A DNA stretch of 64,000 bases from the NCBI RefSeq assembly GCF_900095135.1, contig NZ_LT605205.1, positions 1,054,001 through 1,118,000 on the forward strand. Direction: 5' to 3'. Below the pieces are notes generated by a model. It saw nothing but the letters and a program-made list of their open reading frames with translations. It ran no database searches and was not told the origin of the DNA. This document shows, one piece after another, positions 40,500 to 50,159 of this stretch. Both the position numbers and the translations under genes were made by a program. Numbering within the stretch: position 1 is the stretch's first letter; the number at the start of each line of letters is the position of its first letter. The DNA is from Proteiniphilum saccharofermentans (GTDB lineage: Bacteria; Bacteroidota; Bacteroidia; Bacteroidales; Dysgonomonadaceae).

Positions 40500-41531
40500 T
40501 TAGTAGATGGCCTCTTCTACGCCGGGCCACTGGCTCTGATCCCATGAGAGCCGGAAAATACGCAGTTTGGACCGCCCTTCGTCGTTAGCATCGTATCCAT
40601 GGAATACAAGATAATCTTCACCGTCGAAACTGACGACCGCATTATGTCCCACACCATGCCAGTTTTCATCCCCTTCCATCAGGATTGTCCCCCCACCAAA
40701 AAGGAGATCTTTTCCCTCTTTGTCATAATAGGGCCCATCGATCTTGTCTGACCTTCCGTATATCATCTTGTAGGTACTTTCCACTCCCTTACAACAATAG
40801 TCTATGGATGCAAACAGATAGTAGTGGTTGTCTTTCCTGAAAACAAAAGGAGCTTCTATCGCATTTCCTCCGGCATCCACCGGATTGTTATCGATTGCCG
40901 GCGGATTCTCCTGTCGTCTCTCTTTTTTGCGTGAGGCAATGGTAACCGGCTCTTCACCCGAATAGCAGGATTTGAGGTCATCGGTAAGCCTGACCATCTG
41001 CAGTCCATCCCAGAACGAACCGAAAAACAGGTAAGGAACTCCGTTTTCATCAAAAATAAGATTGGGATCGATTGCATTCCAATTATCGACATCGGGCGTA
41101 GAGCAGATAACGGCTCCGTGATCTACCCACTCAAAATCGGGATCATCGGGATGAAGCGTCTTGTTGGTCACCACGCCCATGCAGGATGTATTTTTCCCAA
41201 AGGCTGATACCGAATAGTAGAGATAATACAATCCGTTATGGTAGCTGATATCCGGTGCCCAGGTATGTCCCCGGTAAGTAGGTACAGCATCGACAGCCCA
41301 CTGAGGTGCTTCTGCAAATACCGGTTTCTCCCGTTTCCATGTTTTCATGTCGGTCGATGACCAGACAGCGATACCCCTACCTGTAGTGAAGAGGTAGTAG
41401 GTATCGTCTTGTTTGGCCATTACCGGGTCATGTACTCCGATCCTTTCCGGTAATTGGTCTGCAGCTTTACCCTGCGGTAAAAAAACAAAGAGGAAAAATA
41501 CAAATGGAAGAAAGAAGGTATTTCTCTCCAT
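40500..41531 (-). CDS. GH43 endo-alpha-1,5-L-arabinanase-like enzyme (secreted)
   Basis: 343 residues with a signal peptide (MERNTFFLPFVFFLFVFLPQGKAA). The base Asp is in RIGVHDPVMAK near 34, the middle Asp in WNAIDPNLIF near 158, and the acid Glu in GNAIEAPFVFRK near 226. RGHTWAPDISYHNGLYYLYY and GHNAVVSFDGEDYLVFHGYD are typical of GH43 subfamilies containing endo-arabinanases. It would cut the arabinan backbone. It is encoded between araA and araB, 20 bases after araA, so export and intracellular sugar metabolism are co-transcribed. Confidence 0.9.
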   Translation of the reverse strand: MERNTFFLPFVFFLFVFLPQGKAADQLPERIGVHDPVMAKQDDTYYLFTTGRGIAVWSSTDMKTWKREKPVFAEAPQWAVDAVPTYRGHTWAPDISYHNGLYYLYYSVSAFGKNTSCMGVVTNKTLHPDDPDFEWVDHGAVICSTPDVDNWNAIDPNLIFDENGVPYLFFGSFWDGLQMVRLTDDLKSCYSGEEPVTIASRKKERRQENPPAIDNNPVDAGGNAIEAPFVFRKDNHYYLFASIDYCCKGVESTYKMIYGRSDKIDGPYYDKEGKDLLFGGGTILMEGDENWHGVGHNAVVSFDGEDYLVFHGYDANDEGRSKLRIFRLSWDQSQWPGVEEAIY

Positions 41532-41551
41532 AGATTGGAAATTAATTATTT

Positions 41552-43054
41552 TTACTGCAGCGCTTTATTCAATAAATAGTAAACTTCATTGACTTTAAGT
41601 TCGAACTTGAAGTTGTTGATAGTTGTATCTTTATCGATAGTAACCAGCTCGATACCGGCTATTTCGGCATAATCTTCCAGCATTTCGGTGGTCACTGAAA
41701 AAGAGAAACTGGTGTGATGCGTTCCTCCGGCCAATATCCATGCACCGGCTCCGACCTCCAGGTTAGGCATTGGCTTCCATAATGCGCAGGCAACCGGCAA
41801 TTTGGGTAAAGCTTGCGGTTTTACCACTTCCACCTCATTGACAATCATGCGGAATCGGTTACCCATATCCACGATAGTGGCAGCCACCCCTTTCCCTTCA
41901 TGCGCCTGGAATACCAGACGGGCACAGGTACGGGCATCACCTATCCCAAGGAAATGCACTTCAATGCGTGGTTTGGTTCCTGTAATATCGGGATTGATCT
42001 CGAGCATATGCGATTGCAGGATGGTACTGTTCTCCCCATCGAAATTCAGGGTATAATCTTCGAGGAACGATTGTCCACCGGGTAAACCCTGCCCCATTAC
42101 CCACATGGTACGTACAAGGGCAGCAGTTTTCCAGTCGCCTTCAGCACCAAATCCATAGCCTTCGGCCATCAGTCGTTGAGAAGCGAATCCCATCAACTGT
42201 TTCATGCCTTCCAGCTCGTTAAAGCTGGTTGTAAAGGCTTTGGCACCCTTATCCTGGAGGAAACGGCGCAATCCTATTTCCTGTGCTGCGGCATCGCGTA
42301 CAAACTGATGTTTTTCGGCGCCTTTCCTGCAATCGTCAGCAAAGTCGTATATTTGTGCATATTCGGAAACAAGGGCATCGATTTCGTCATCTGTAACTGC
42401 TTCCACATACGGAACCAGGGTTGCGATAGGTGCATTGTCGACATGGTATCCCAGACGTATTTCCGCTTCTACCTTGTCTCCGTCCGTTACAGCCACATTG
42501 TTCATATTATCTCCAAAGCGGATGATCAACATCCCTTGAGCGTCAGCCCAACCGGCACAAACCCGCATCCATGACGCAATTTTCCGCAGCGTCTCTTCAT
42601 CTTTCCAATAGCCAACCAAAACCTTGCGGGGCATTCGCAAACGGCTTGTAATATGTCCAAATTCACGATCGCCGTGTGCTGACTGGTTCAGGTTCATGAA
42701 ATCCATGTCGATCTCATTCCAGGGTATCTCCTTGTTAAACTGGGTATGGAGATGCATTAACGGTTTCCTGAAATTTTGTAAACCTCTGATCCACATCTTG
42801 GCAGGAGAAAAAGTGTGCATCCAGGTGATCACACCGATACATTTTTCATCCGTATTGGCTTCTTTGAATATTTTCTCCACTTCGGGCGATGAATTGGCAG
42901 TTCCTTTATAAACCACTTTTACGGGGAGTAGTCCCGCGTCATTCAGCCCTTTGACCATTTCTTCCGAATGGGCATTGACGGTTACTACCGCGTCGCCCCC
43001 GTACAGGAGTTGTGCTCCTGTAACAAACCATACTTCCTGATCTTTGAATTGCAT
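41552..43054 (-). CDS. araA: L-arabinose isomerase
   Basis: This enzyme converts L-arabinose to L-ribulose in the cytoplasm and needs Mn2+. Its 500 residues equal the E. coli enzyme. The start MQFKDQEVWFVTGAQLLYG is conserved. The expected metal ligands lie in GFGAEGDWKTAAL near 305, SHMLEINP near 331, the His in EVHFLGIG near 348 and GGTHHTSFS near 448. It lies between araD and the endo-arabinanase gene. Confidence 0.97.
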   Translation of the reverse strand: MQFKDQEVWFVTGAQLLYGGDAVVTVNAHSEEMVKGLNDAGLLPVKVVYKGTANSSPEVEKIFKEANTDEKCIGVITWMHTFSPAKMWIRGLQNFRKPLMHLHTQFNKEIPWNEIDMDFMNLNQSAHGDREFGHITSRLRMPRKVLVGYWKDEETLRKIASWMRVCAGWADAQGMLIIRFGDNMNNVAVTDGDKVEAEIRLGYHVDNAPIATLVPYVEAVTDDEIDALVSEYAQIYDFADDCRKGAEKHQFVRDAAAQEIGLRRFLQDKGAKAFTTSFNELEGMKQLMGFASQRLMAEGYGFGAEGDWKTAALVRTMWVMGQGLPGGQSFLEDYTLNFDGENSTILQSHMLEINPDITGTKPRIEVHFLGIGDARTCARLVFQAHEGKGVAATIVDMGNRFRMIVNEVEVVKPQALPKLPVACALWKPMPNLEVGAGAWILAGGTHHTSFSFSVTTEMLEDYAEIAGIELVTIDKDTTINNFKFELKVNEVYYLLNKALQ

Positions 43055-43070
43055 AATATTGAACGTTTAT

Positions 43071-43146
43071 GAGTTATGAATTAAAAATTAAGAATTAAGA
43101 GTTATGAAATCTTGAATTTTGAATCTTGAATTTTGAATCTGAAATA
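43071..43146 (-). repeat. AATTTTGAATCTTGAATTTT-type spacer between araD and araA
   Basis: Tandem words such as TTGAATTTTGAATCTTGAA and ATTAAAAATTAAGAATTAAG fill the gap right after the araD stop. No hairpin was seen. Confidence 0.55.
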
Positions 43147-43836
43147 TTATTTCTGTCCGTAATACGCACCGGGCCCGTGTTTCCTGAAAAAATGCTTTTG
43201 GATAAGCAATTCGTTCATGGTGAGGTTCGGGTTGACCTGATAGGCGATAAAAGCCATTTTCGCCACCTGTTCCATTACGACGGCATTATGAACTGCTTCG
43301 TGCGGATCCTTTCCCCAGGAGAAAGGTCCGTGATTTTTCACCAGTACACCGGGAATATGAGCCGGGTTGAGTTCACTGAAACGCTCGATAATGACGGTAC
43401 CTGTTTCTTTTTCATACTCGCCTTTCACCTCAGGTTCGGTCATATCACGCGTACAGGGGATATTTCCGCTGAAGTAATCGGCATGGGTGGTGCCGATGTT
43501 GGGGATGTCACATCCGGCTTGTGCCCATGCCGTAGCATAAGTCGAATGGGTATGTACTATCCCACCTATGGAAGGGAATGCCTTGTATAATTCCAGATGA
43601 GTAGGTGTATCGGACGAAGGTTTCAGATTACCTTCCACTATGTTGCCGTCCATATCCACTACTACCATATCTTCGGCTTTCATGTCGTCATACGACACCC
43701 CGGAGGGTTTGATAACGACCCATCCTTTTTCCCGGTCGATACCGCTTACGTTTCCCCAGGTAAAGATCACCAGACCGTGTTTTACCAGATCCAGGTTAGC
43801 CTGGAATACCTGCTGTTTCAGTTCTTGTATGCTCAT
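43147..43836 (-). CDS. araD: L-ribulose-5-phosphate 4-epimerase
   Basis: A class II aldolase-fold enzyme of 229 residues that epimerises L-ribulose 5-phosphate to D-xylulose 5-phosphate, feeding the pentose phosphate pathway. [15 protein letters not shown] and [10 protein letters not shown] bind the phosphate. The zinc ligands lie in [15 protein letters not shown] near 95 and in [16 protein letters not shown] near 167. The N-terminal helix (QAN..LVK..L.IFT) is echoed by the leader of the GH43 lipoprotein at 60166-61227. It sits downstream of the palindromic copy C. Confidence 0.97.
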   Translation of the reverse strand: MSIQELKQQVFQANLDLVKHGLVIFTWGNVSGIDREKGWVVIKPSGVSYDDMKAEDMVVVDMDGNIVEGNLKPSSDTPTHLELYKAFPSIGGIVHTHSTYATAWAQAGCDIPNIGTTHADYFSGNIPCTRDMTEPEVKGEYEKETGTVIIERFSELNPAHIPGVLVKNHGPFSWGKDPHEAVHNAVVMEQVAKMAFIAYQVNPNLTMNELLIQKHFFRKHGPGAYYGQK

Positions 43837-43855
43837 TGTCTACTCTTATTTATAG

Positions 43856-44029
43856 AAGTTTCGTATATATACCACTAAAGCGGAGACATTTAGATATTTT
43901 GTGGGAACCCATAGCTTGCAAGGAGCGTAAAAAGAGTAGCTGTCTGAGTGAAACGAGTTCTACTCTTTTAGCGAATGAGAGCTATAATGGGTCACAAAAT
44001 ATCGTCAGTCGAGGATTTAGTTGTATAAT
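43856..44029 (+). repeat. Palindromic intergenic element, copy C (complete, with extra loop hairpin)
   Basis: The left arm 43871-43916 (CTAAAGCGGAGAC, then GATATTTTGTGGGAACCC, then ATAGCT) is an imperfect inverted repeat of the right arm 43980-44026 (AGCTATAATGGGTCAC, then AAAATATCGTCAG, then TTTAGTTG). The loop holds its own perfect 10-base inverted repeat, AAAAGAGTAG at 43930-43939 and CTACTCTTTT at 43960-43969. The outer left end is AAGTTTCGTA. The element abuts the stop codon of the GH51 gene and ends 20 bases before araD. Confidence 0.8.
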
Positions 44030-45571
44030 TTATTGAAGTTCGATCAATACCACCGATTTAGGCGGCAATACCACCGAAAGACCACTATTGGAGAGCGAAG
44101 CGCCTTTGAAGTCACTCACTGTTACTTTAGACGGTTGTTCAAAAGAATTGTAATCGTTTATTTTTGCGGAAGTAAGCATTTTGCCACTCACCTTCTTTGC
44201 CGATGCACCAACCAACTGTGTTGAGATACGTTGTTCATTGTTAGGATCGGCATTTACCAGCGTGATATGAATTTTACCCCCGGCATTTTTAGAAGCGGAA
44301 ACGCTTACCGCGTCTATCTCTTTGTCACCCTGGCGGTACTTATTGCTGGTAAAGGAAATGGGCAAAAGCGTCGCATCCTGATGTACCTTGTAGAGATGGA
44401 ACACCCAGTAAGTAGGAGTAAGTATCATCTTTTCCTCGTCGGTAAGTATCACAGCCTGCAGCACGTTCACTGTCTGGGCCAGATTGGCCATCTGTACCCG
44501 CTCACTGTGGTTGTTGAAAATGTTCAGGTTGATACCCGCTACGATGGCATCGCGCAAGGTGTTCTGCTGATAGAGAAAACCAGGGTTAGTACCGGGCTCC
44601 ACATTATACCATGTGCCCCATTCATCAATAATCATTCCTACTCTCTTTTGCGGGTCGTAACGGTCCATGATGGCCGAATGTTTGGTGATCAGTTCGTCCA
44701 TGAACAGTGTTTTTTCGATAGTAGTGAAATATTCCTTTTCATCAAAATTGGTTGCCGAACCTTTATCACCCCAATTCCTGGGTACAGTATAGTAATGCAG
44801 TGATAAGCCCTGCATATGGCGGGCAGCGTTCTTCATCACAGTCTCCGTCCAGTTATAATCACCCCCGTTAGCACCGCAGGCAATGCGGTAAAGACGATTG
44901 TCGCCGTAATTGCGGCAATAGGTGGCGTAATGGCGATACAGGTCGGAATAGTAGTCAGGCGTCATATTACCGCCGCAACCCCAGCTTTCGTTCCCGACAC
45001 CCCAGAATTTCACTTTCCAAGGTTCTTCACGACCGTTCTTGCGCCGCAAATTAGCCATTGGGCTTTCACCATCGAAAGTGATATATTCGATCCATTTCGA
45101 CATCTCCTCTACTGTGCCGCTGCCTACATTTCCGCTGATATAGGGTTCTGCGTCGAGTTGTTCGCACAGGTCGAGAAATTCGTGCGTACCGAAACTGTTA
45201 TCTTCCACAACTCCTCCCCAATGGGTATTGATCATTTTAGGGCGATCCTCACGGGGACCTATACCGTCCATCCAATGATATTCGTCGGCAAAGCAACCAC
45301 CCGGCCAGCGAAGGTTGGGAATACGGATATCTTTCAGTGCCTGCACCACATCGTTACGGATACCGCGTGTATTGGGAACTGACGAGTCTTCACCTACCCA
45401 ATAGCCGCCATAAATACAGCGTCCCAGATGTTCGGAAAAGTGGCCGTAGATATGCCGGTTGATGGTGTTCTGTCCACGGTCGGCCTCGATGATCAATCGG
45501 TTCTGGGCCGAGATTGATATACTACCGATAAGCAGTAGTAGTGCCACTTGGAATGTTCTTTTTGATTTCAT
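44030..45571 (-). CDS. GH51 alpha-L-arabinofuranosidase, AbfA-type (secreted)
   Basis: 513 residues with a signal peptide ending SISAQ. It is the compact, single-domain GH51 form, unlike the two larger GH51 proteins in the cluster. [20 protein letters not shown] is the family N-terminus. The acid/base Glu is in [14 protein letters not shown] near 193 and the nucleophile Glu in [12 protein letters not shown] near 316. It acts on alpha-1,2, 1,3 or 1,5-linked arabinofuranose ends. It is the first gene of the arabinose cluster and has a candidate operator-promoter about 110 bases upstream. Confidence 0.95.
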   Translation of the reverse strand: MKSKRTFQVALLLLIGSISISAQNRLIIEADRGQNTINRHIYGHFSEHLGRCIYGGYWVGEDSSVPNTRGIRNDVVQALKDIRIPNLRWPGGCFADEYHWMDGIGPREDRPKMINTHWGGVVEDNSFGTHEFLDLCEQLDAEPYISGNVGSGTVEEMSKWIEYITFDGESPMANLRRKNGREEPWKVKFWGVGNESWGCGGNMTPDYYSDLYRHYATYCRNYGDNRLYRIACGANGGDYNWTETVMKNAARHMQGLSLHYYTVPRNWGDKGSATNFDEKEYFTTIEKTLFMDELITKHSAIMDRYDPQKRVGMIIDEWGTWYNVEPGTNPGFLYQQNTLRDAIVAGINLNIFNNHSERVQMANLAQTVNVLQAVILTDEEKMILTPTYWVFHLYKVHQDATLLPISFTSNKYRQGDKEIDAVSVSASKNAGGKIHITLVNADPNNEQRISTQLVGASAKKVSGKMLTSAKINDYNSFEQPSKVTVSDFKGASLSNSGLSVVLPPKSVVLIELQ

Positions 45572-45679
45572 GAGTCTCTGCTTTTTTATTGTTTATGTTC
45601 ATCTGATTTTATGTAAGATATAAGTCATAAAGGTCTCGTTTACAGAACACGGCAATAGTCATTTTTCAGATAACAGACA

Positions 45680-45704
45680 AATAAGCGTAAAGTTAATACT
45701 TATT
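45680..45704 (-). promoter_or_regulatory. Candidate AraR-type operator overlapping the promoter of the arabinose cluster
   Basis: AATAAGCGTA, a short AAGTTA spacer, then ATACTTATT form an imperfect palindrome resembling the perfect one at 52163-52188 (AATAAGTGTA...TACACTTATT). On the minus strand it contains TAACTTTA, close to a -7 box. The rest of the 305-base gap 45572-45876 shows no gene and no convincing terminator for the regulator upstream. Confidence 0.45.
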
Positions 45705-45876
45705 ATTTTATTACCTATATTGTCAATCTGATTAGTAATTATTACATCGCATAATTCTTAATCCTAAGTGAGATCGTATATAGATATCACAAAAATAAAA
45801 AGCCAGTGACCTCCTAAGGTGGACAAATGACCATTTAAAGAGGAAATTCAGCTTAAAACAGGAAATAACAGTTTTT

Positions 45877-48800
45877 TTACGGTTTATCTTCATCATTATC
45901 GATTAATTTACTTGGAGTTATGTTGAAATGTCTGGAAAAGCAACGGGTAAAATATTTCGGATCGTTGAATCCCACATCATAAGCTATATCTGAAATGTTT
46001 TTATTCTTTGTTTTCTTATTATGGAGGATCTGGCTGTAAGCTATATTGAGTCTGTAAACCCTTATGAATTCCCCTGATGATCTGCCACTTAGTGCATTCA
46101 GTTTGTTATTGAGAAGAGATTTACTCATTCCCATTGCTTTTACAAAATCTCCTGCCGAGAAATCCGGATTCTGATAATTATCCTTCATCACCTCTAATAC
46201 GCGATCCATAAACTTTTTATCATTCGACTCCTCATCCATCTCTAAAATATCAGTACTCATCTTTTCGGAGAACAATTGCTGATAGCGTTGCCGTGCCTTC
46301 AGGATATTCCTGATACGGGTTATCAGCATCTCCTCATCGAATGGTTTTATAATATAGGAATCCACACCCACACGGTAGCTATCGAGCTGGGCTGTTTCAG
46401 ATGATTTGGCTGTAAGCATCAGGAAGGGGATATGTGAGGTGGACATCTTCTCTTTCACCCTTTTCGACAGTTCTATGCCATCCATCTCCGGCATCATCAG
46501 ATCGCTGATGATAAAATCGACATGATGGCTGTCGAGTATTGTAAGCGCTTCAACGCCATGGGTGGCTTTGAGTGTATTATAGCTGGAGGAAAGGATAGAA
46601 CAGATGTAATTTCTCATATCGTGATTGTCTTCGACCACTAAAAACGTCAATCTCCCTTTCTGTTTGTTTTTCTGTTTTTCTGTCGATTGCCCTGTTTCGG
46701 AATCACCGCGTTTATCGACCATTTGATGGTCTGTCCCGCCCGATTGCGGGTTTGATCTGTATAGCGGGAGAAGGATCCGGAATGTACATCCCGCTTTTTT
46801 ATTATTTTTAACCCATATAGATCCCCCTAAGAGTTGGATAAGCTGTTTGCACAGATATAACCCGATCCCTGTACTACTTTGCCCATATACCGGAAATATG
46901 GTGCGATGGCGGGATTGATAAAAGCGCTTGAAAATTTTTCCCAGATCTTCTTCCGGGATACCTGCTCCTGAATCCTTTACAGCAATGTATAATTTTTCTT
47001 CGTCTGTTTTCCTGTCATGGACTGGCCTTACATAGACAGTTATATTGCCTCCATTCGGGGTATATTTGATAGCATTCGACAAGAGATTTATCAATATTTT
47101 ATGCAGTGATTCACTGTCGAAAAAAAACAGCGGGTCGGACAGTGAAAACCGTCTCAGCAGGGATATATCCCGATCCTGTACCTGTGGTTCAAAAGAGGAG
47201 AGTATTGACTCTATGGAATGCAGAAAATTATCTTTAGCAAATGTTATCTCAATCTTTTTCGATTCCACTTTTTGAAAATCCATTAACTGATTCACAAGAC
47301 TCAACAGGTATCTGGAATTTCTTTCCACATAATTCAGTTGTTCAATCACATACGGATCGGAACTCAATCGTATGGCACGTTGTGCCGGTCCTATGATTAA
47401 CGTGATCGGAGTCCGGAATTCATGGGAAATATTGGTAAAAAATTCCAGTTTGTCCACGTGCATTCTGTGTACTTTGCGGGACATTTTTATCAATTGGTTT
47501 TTTTGTTGGGTGATCTTTTTATTTTGCTGACTCAGGATCAGATTTTGTTGGGATAATTCTCTCTTCTGTTCAACCAATGTTTCTTTTTGCAATTCCAACT
47601 CTTTGGTACGTTCTTCCACAATCTGCTCAAGAGCTCTCTGTTGTGCTTCGTAAGATCTTATATGACGAAAATACCATAGGAGAAAAGCTGAAATAAGCAG
47701 AGCCAGGACAATCAGTGCAAACCATGTTGTTTTATAGAAATAGGGTCTGATATAAATTTGCAATTCAGTGATCTCTCCCAGGTCGATTTGATTTTTCGGT
47801 ACATACTTTACCTGGAAAGTATAATTTCCCGGAGGCAGATTCATATATCTCGCGGAATGCATATTTTGCGCCAGTTCAATCCATTTCTCTTCATATCCTG
47901 CCAGCCGGTATGCGTATACAAAATTGGGCGTGGTAGTAAAGTTCAGGGCAGAGAAATCAATTGAAAAGGATTTATACTTCTCATGCAAAACAATTTTATT
48001 TATCCGGGAAATATCTTTTTCAATGATCTTCCCGGGGTAGATCTTTTCATTTTCCAGATAAAAATCAGTTAAGGTCACCCTGTAATTTACTGGTTGAGGT
48101 TTCATAAGTGCCGGGTTGAGCGCTATCAATCCGCTTAAAGTCCCGAAATATAGTGTGCCGTTTTTGGCTTTATGATAAGCATTCCAGTAGAATTGATTAT
48201 TTTCGATCCCGTCATTCCTGAAAAAATTGATAAAACTCTCCTCTTCCCTGTTAAAACAAGAGAGTCCATGGCTGGTACTGATCCATAAATTCCCGAAATC
48301 GTCTTCCAATATACCTTTAACACTATTGTTCGCCAATCCGTCTGCGATATTGTACGATTGAAACGAATAAGTTCCGTCGCCGTTCTCAATTCTTTTATAA
48401 AAGCCGAAACCGTCGCTTCCAAGCCAGAGCACATTGTCAGAGTCGAGACAGAAGCTTGTAATCTTTTCGACCAAAAAAGATTGCGGATTATCCAGTTTAT
48501 ATCTGTAATGGTGAAAACCGAATTGGTTGTGGTTTCTACTGTTCAGGTCAATCGCATACACACCTTCCTGGCTTCCTACCCATAAAAATCCCTTATTATC
48601 TACAGCCATCCCGATAATACCCTGGATATTGGCAAAAGTATCAATGGGAGCCGGAATAATTAATTTGTCGTTATCCAGATCATAGAAGTATAATCCCTGA
48701 TTAGAGCCAATCCACATGACATTGTTGATATCATCATAAAAAAGACCGCCGATCAGGTCGATCAGGAGTTCGGGGTATTTACCGGAGTTGATATAGATGG

Positions 48801-50142
48801 ATGAGGGTTTAAACGGATTATCTTTATCAATAACCGAAATACCATATCCCCAGGTACCTACCCATAGCCGGCTTTTATTATCAATACTTAAAGCACTTAC
48901 GGAATTATGGCTGAGACGGGTAGAAGAAGAGTCCGTGAAATGAGAGAATGTTTCCTCTCCCTCCTTCTTCAGATTCAATCCTCCTTCAACAGTACCAACC
49001 CACAGGTTCTGTTTTTCGTCTTCTAATATGACATTGACCGGATTTTGTGAAATGCTTCCTCTTTCATTGTTCCTATGGGAATAGCTTTTTATGTCCAATG
49101 TGTTGGAATTGATCTTATTGACCCCACCGGTTTCAGTACCGCACCATAGACTATTCCCGTCATAATAGATCCGACTGATAAAATTACTGTTGAGTCCGTT
49201 TATGCTGCCGGAACTTTCGGAGAACACCTGTTCAAAACCATCTGTCATAGGGTTATAGATGTTTATTCCCTTCAATGTTCCGATTATTACCTGATTGGTT
49301 TCGGTTAATGCCAGATCAGAAATATAATTATGGGATAAGGAGGTGAGGTCCAAAGGATTATTCTCATAAACCTTTACAGCGTCTTCATTCCTGTAGTATC
49401 TGTACAAACCGTGTACGGTTCCGATCCAGACTTCATTCTTGTCGGGAAGAAATTTCGTCAGGATACTGTTACTCCTGAATTTCAGGTTTTTTGATATGGG
49501 AACCGCTCTCAAATTATGATTATTATGGGTGTATAGTTTATATATGTTATCGTTATATCCCGCCCAGATATTACCGTCTCCGTCCACATCGTTCATCGCT
49601 ATATAGCGTACCGATTGCAAATTTTCAGGAAGCCTGAATATATCAGCTATCCCTCCCTTTTGATTGAAATGTATTTTATAGATATATCCTGATAAAAGCC
49701 AGATATTTCCTTTATTGTCTTTTATGATATTTTTTACCGGATTTTTCAGAAATGCTGTCATTTCAGGATCAATCTCTTCGAACAAATTCACCAACTCTGA
49801 ATTCTCAAGATCCAGAATATCCAATCCGCCGTCAGATGCGATCCACAATCTGTTGAAATTATCTTCGTACACCCTGTGTACAGAATTCCCCTTCAGTGTA
49901 ACCGGAGAAGTTTCCATCTGGTAATTCGTAAAGGAAAAACCATCATATCTTGACAATCCGCCCCCGGTAGAAAGCCAGATAAAACCTCTGCTGTCCTTGT
50001 AGATATCATCTATATAATTATGCAATAGCCCATCTTCCATAGTGAGATAAGAGATATTACAATTGTCTCCGGACAATTGTAAATGCTGTGCATGGAGGGA
50101 GAGAGGGAGCAACAGGCATACAGATAATAACTGGCGCTTCAT
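45877..50142 (-). CDS. Hybrid two-component system regulator (HTCS), GH97-linked
   Basis: 1,421 residues with sensor, kinase, receiver and DNA-binding domain in one protein. A signal peptide (ending LHAQ) is followed by repeated Reg_prop propeller units (about 30-690, for example GFIWLSTGGGLSRYDG and NLWVGTVEGGLN) and a Y_Y_Y domain (about 700-775). A membrane segment lies at about 802-825, then a coiled coil (825-895). HisKA has its His in NISHEFRTP near 907. The ATPase shows INLLSNAIKYTPNGG, DSGAGIP and TGIGLYL. A Q/K-rich linker leads to the receiver with Asp in IISDLMMPEMDG near 1214, then an AraC-type HTH at the end (DPKYFTRCFSRHFNITPSK). All phosphorelay residues are present. It follows GH97 by 17 bases. 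Confidence 0.95.
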   Translation of the reverse strand: MKRQLLSVCLLLPLSLHAQHLQLSGDNCNISYLTMEDGLLHNYIDDIYKDSRGFIWLSTGGGLSRYDGFSFTNYQMETSPVTLKGNSVHRVYEDNFNRLWIASDGGLDILDLENSELVNLFEEIDPEMTAFLKNPVKNIIKDNKGNIWLLSGYIYKIHFNQKGGIADIFRLPENLQSVRYIAMNDVDGDGNIWAGYNDNIYKLYTHNNHNLRAVPISKNLKFRSNSILTKFLPDKNEVWIGTVHGLYRYYRNEDAVKVYENNPLDLTSLSHNYISDLALTETNQVIIGTLKGINIYNPMTDGFEQVFSESSGSINGLNSNFISRIYYDGNSLWCGTETGGVNKINSNTLDIKSYSHRNNERGSISQNPVNVILEDEKQNLWVGTVEGGLNLKKEGEETFSHFTDSSSTRLSHNSVSALSIDNKSRLWVGTWGYGISVIDKDNPFKPSSIYINSGKYPELLIDLIGGLFYDDINNVMWIGSNQGLYFYDLDNDKLIIPAPIDTFANIQGIIGMAVDNKGFLWVGSQEGVYAIDLNSRNHNQFGFHHYRYKLDNPQSFLVEKITSFCLDSDNVLWLGSDGFGFYKRIENGDGTYSFQSYNIADGLANNSVKGILEDDFGNLWISTSHGLSCFNREEESFINFFRNDGIENNQFYWNAYHKAKNGTLYFGTLSGLIALNPALMKPQPVNYRVTLTDFYLENEKIYPGKIIEKDISRINKIVLHEKYKSFSIDFSALNFTTTPNFVYAYRLAGYEEKWIELAQNMHSARYMNLPPGNYTFQVKYVPKNQIDLGEITELQIYIRPYFYKTTWFALIVLALLISAFLLWYFRHIRSYEAQQRALEQIVEERTKELELQKETLVEQKRELSQQNLILSQQNKKITQQKNQLIKMSRKVHRMHVDKLEFFTNISHEFRTPITLIIGPAQRAIRLSSDPYVIEQLNYVERNSRYLLSLVNQLMDFQKVESKKIEITFAKDNFLHSIESILSSFEPQVQDRDISLLRRFSLSDPLFFFDSESLHKILINLLSNAIKYTPNGGNITVYVRPVHDRKTDEEKLYIAVKDSGAGIPEEDLGKIFKRFYQSRHRTIFPVYGQSSTGIGLYLCKQLIQLLGGSIWVKNNKKAGCTFRILLPLYRSNPQSGGTDHQMVDKRGDSETGQSTEKQKNKQKGRLTFLVVEDNHDMRNYICSILSSSYNTLKATHGVEALTILDSHHVDFIISDLMMPEMDGIELSKRVKEKMSTSHIPFLMLTAKSSETAQLDSYRVGVDSYIIKPFDEEMLITRIRNILKARQRYQQLFSEKMSTDILEMDEESNDKKFMDRVLEVMKDNYQNPDFSAGDFVKAMGMSKSLLNNKLNALSGRSSGEFIRVYRLNIAYSQILHNKKTKNKNISDIAYDVGFNDPKYFTRCFSRHFNITPSKLIDNDEDKP

Positions 50143-50159
50143 GTATCAGGGATACTTCT

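Noticed and set aside
43856..44029. Intrinsic terminator or tRNA-like structure at palindromic copy C
   Set aside because: There is no T-run after the arms, no cloverleaf, and the same structure recurs at other gaps, so a repeat element explains it better.
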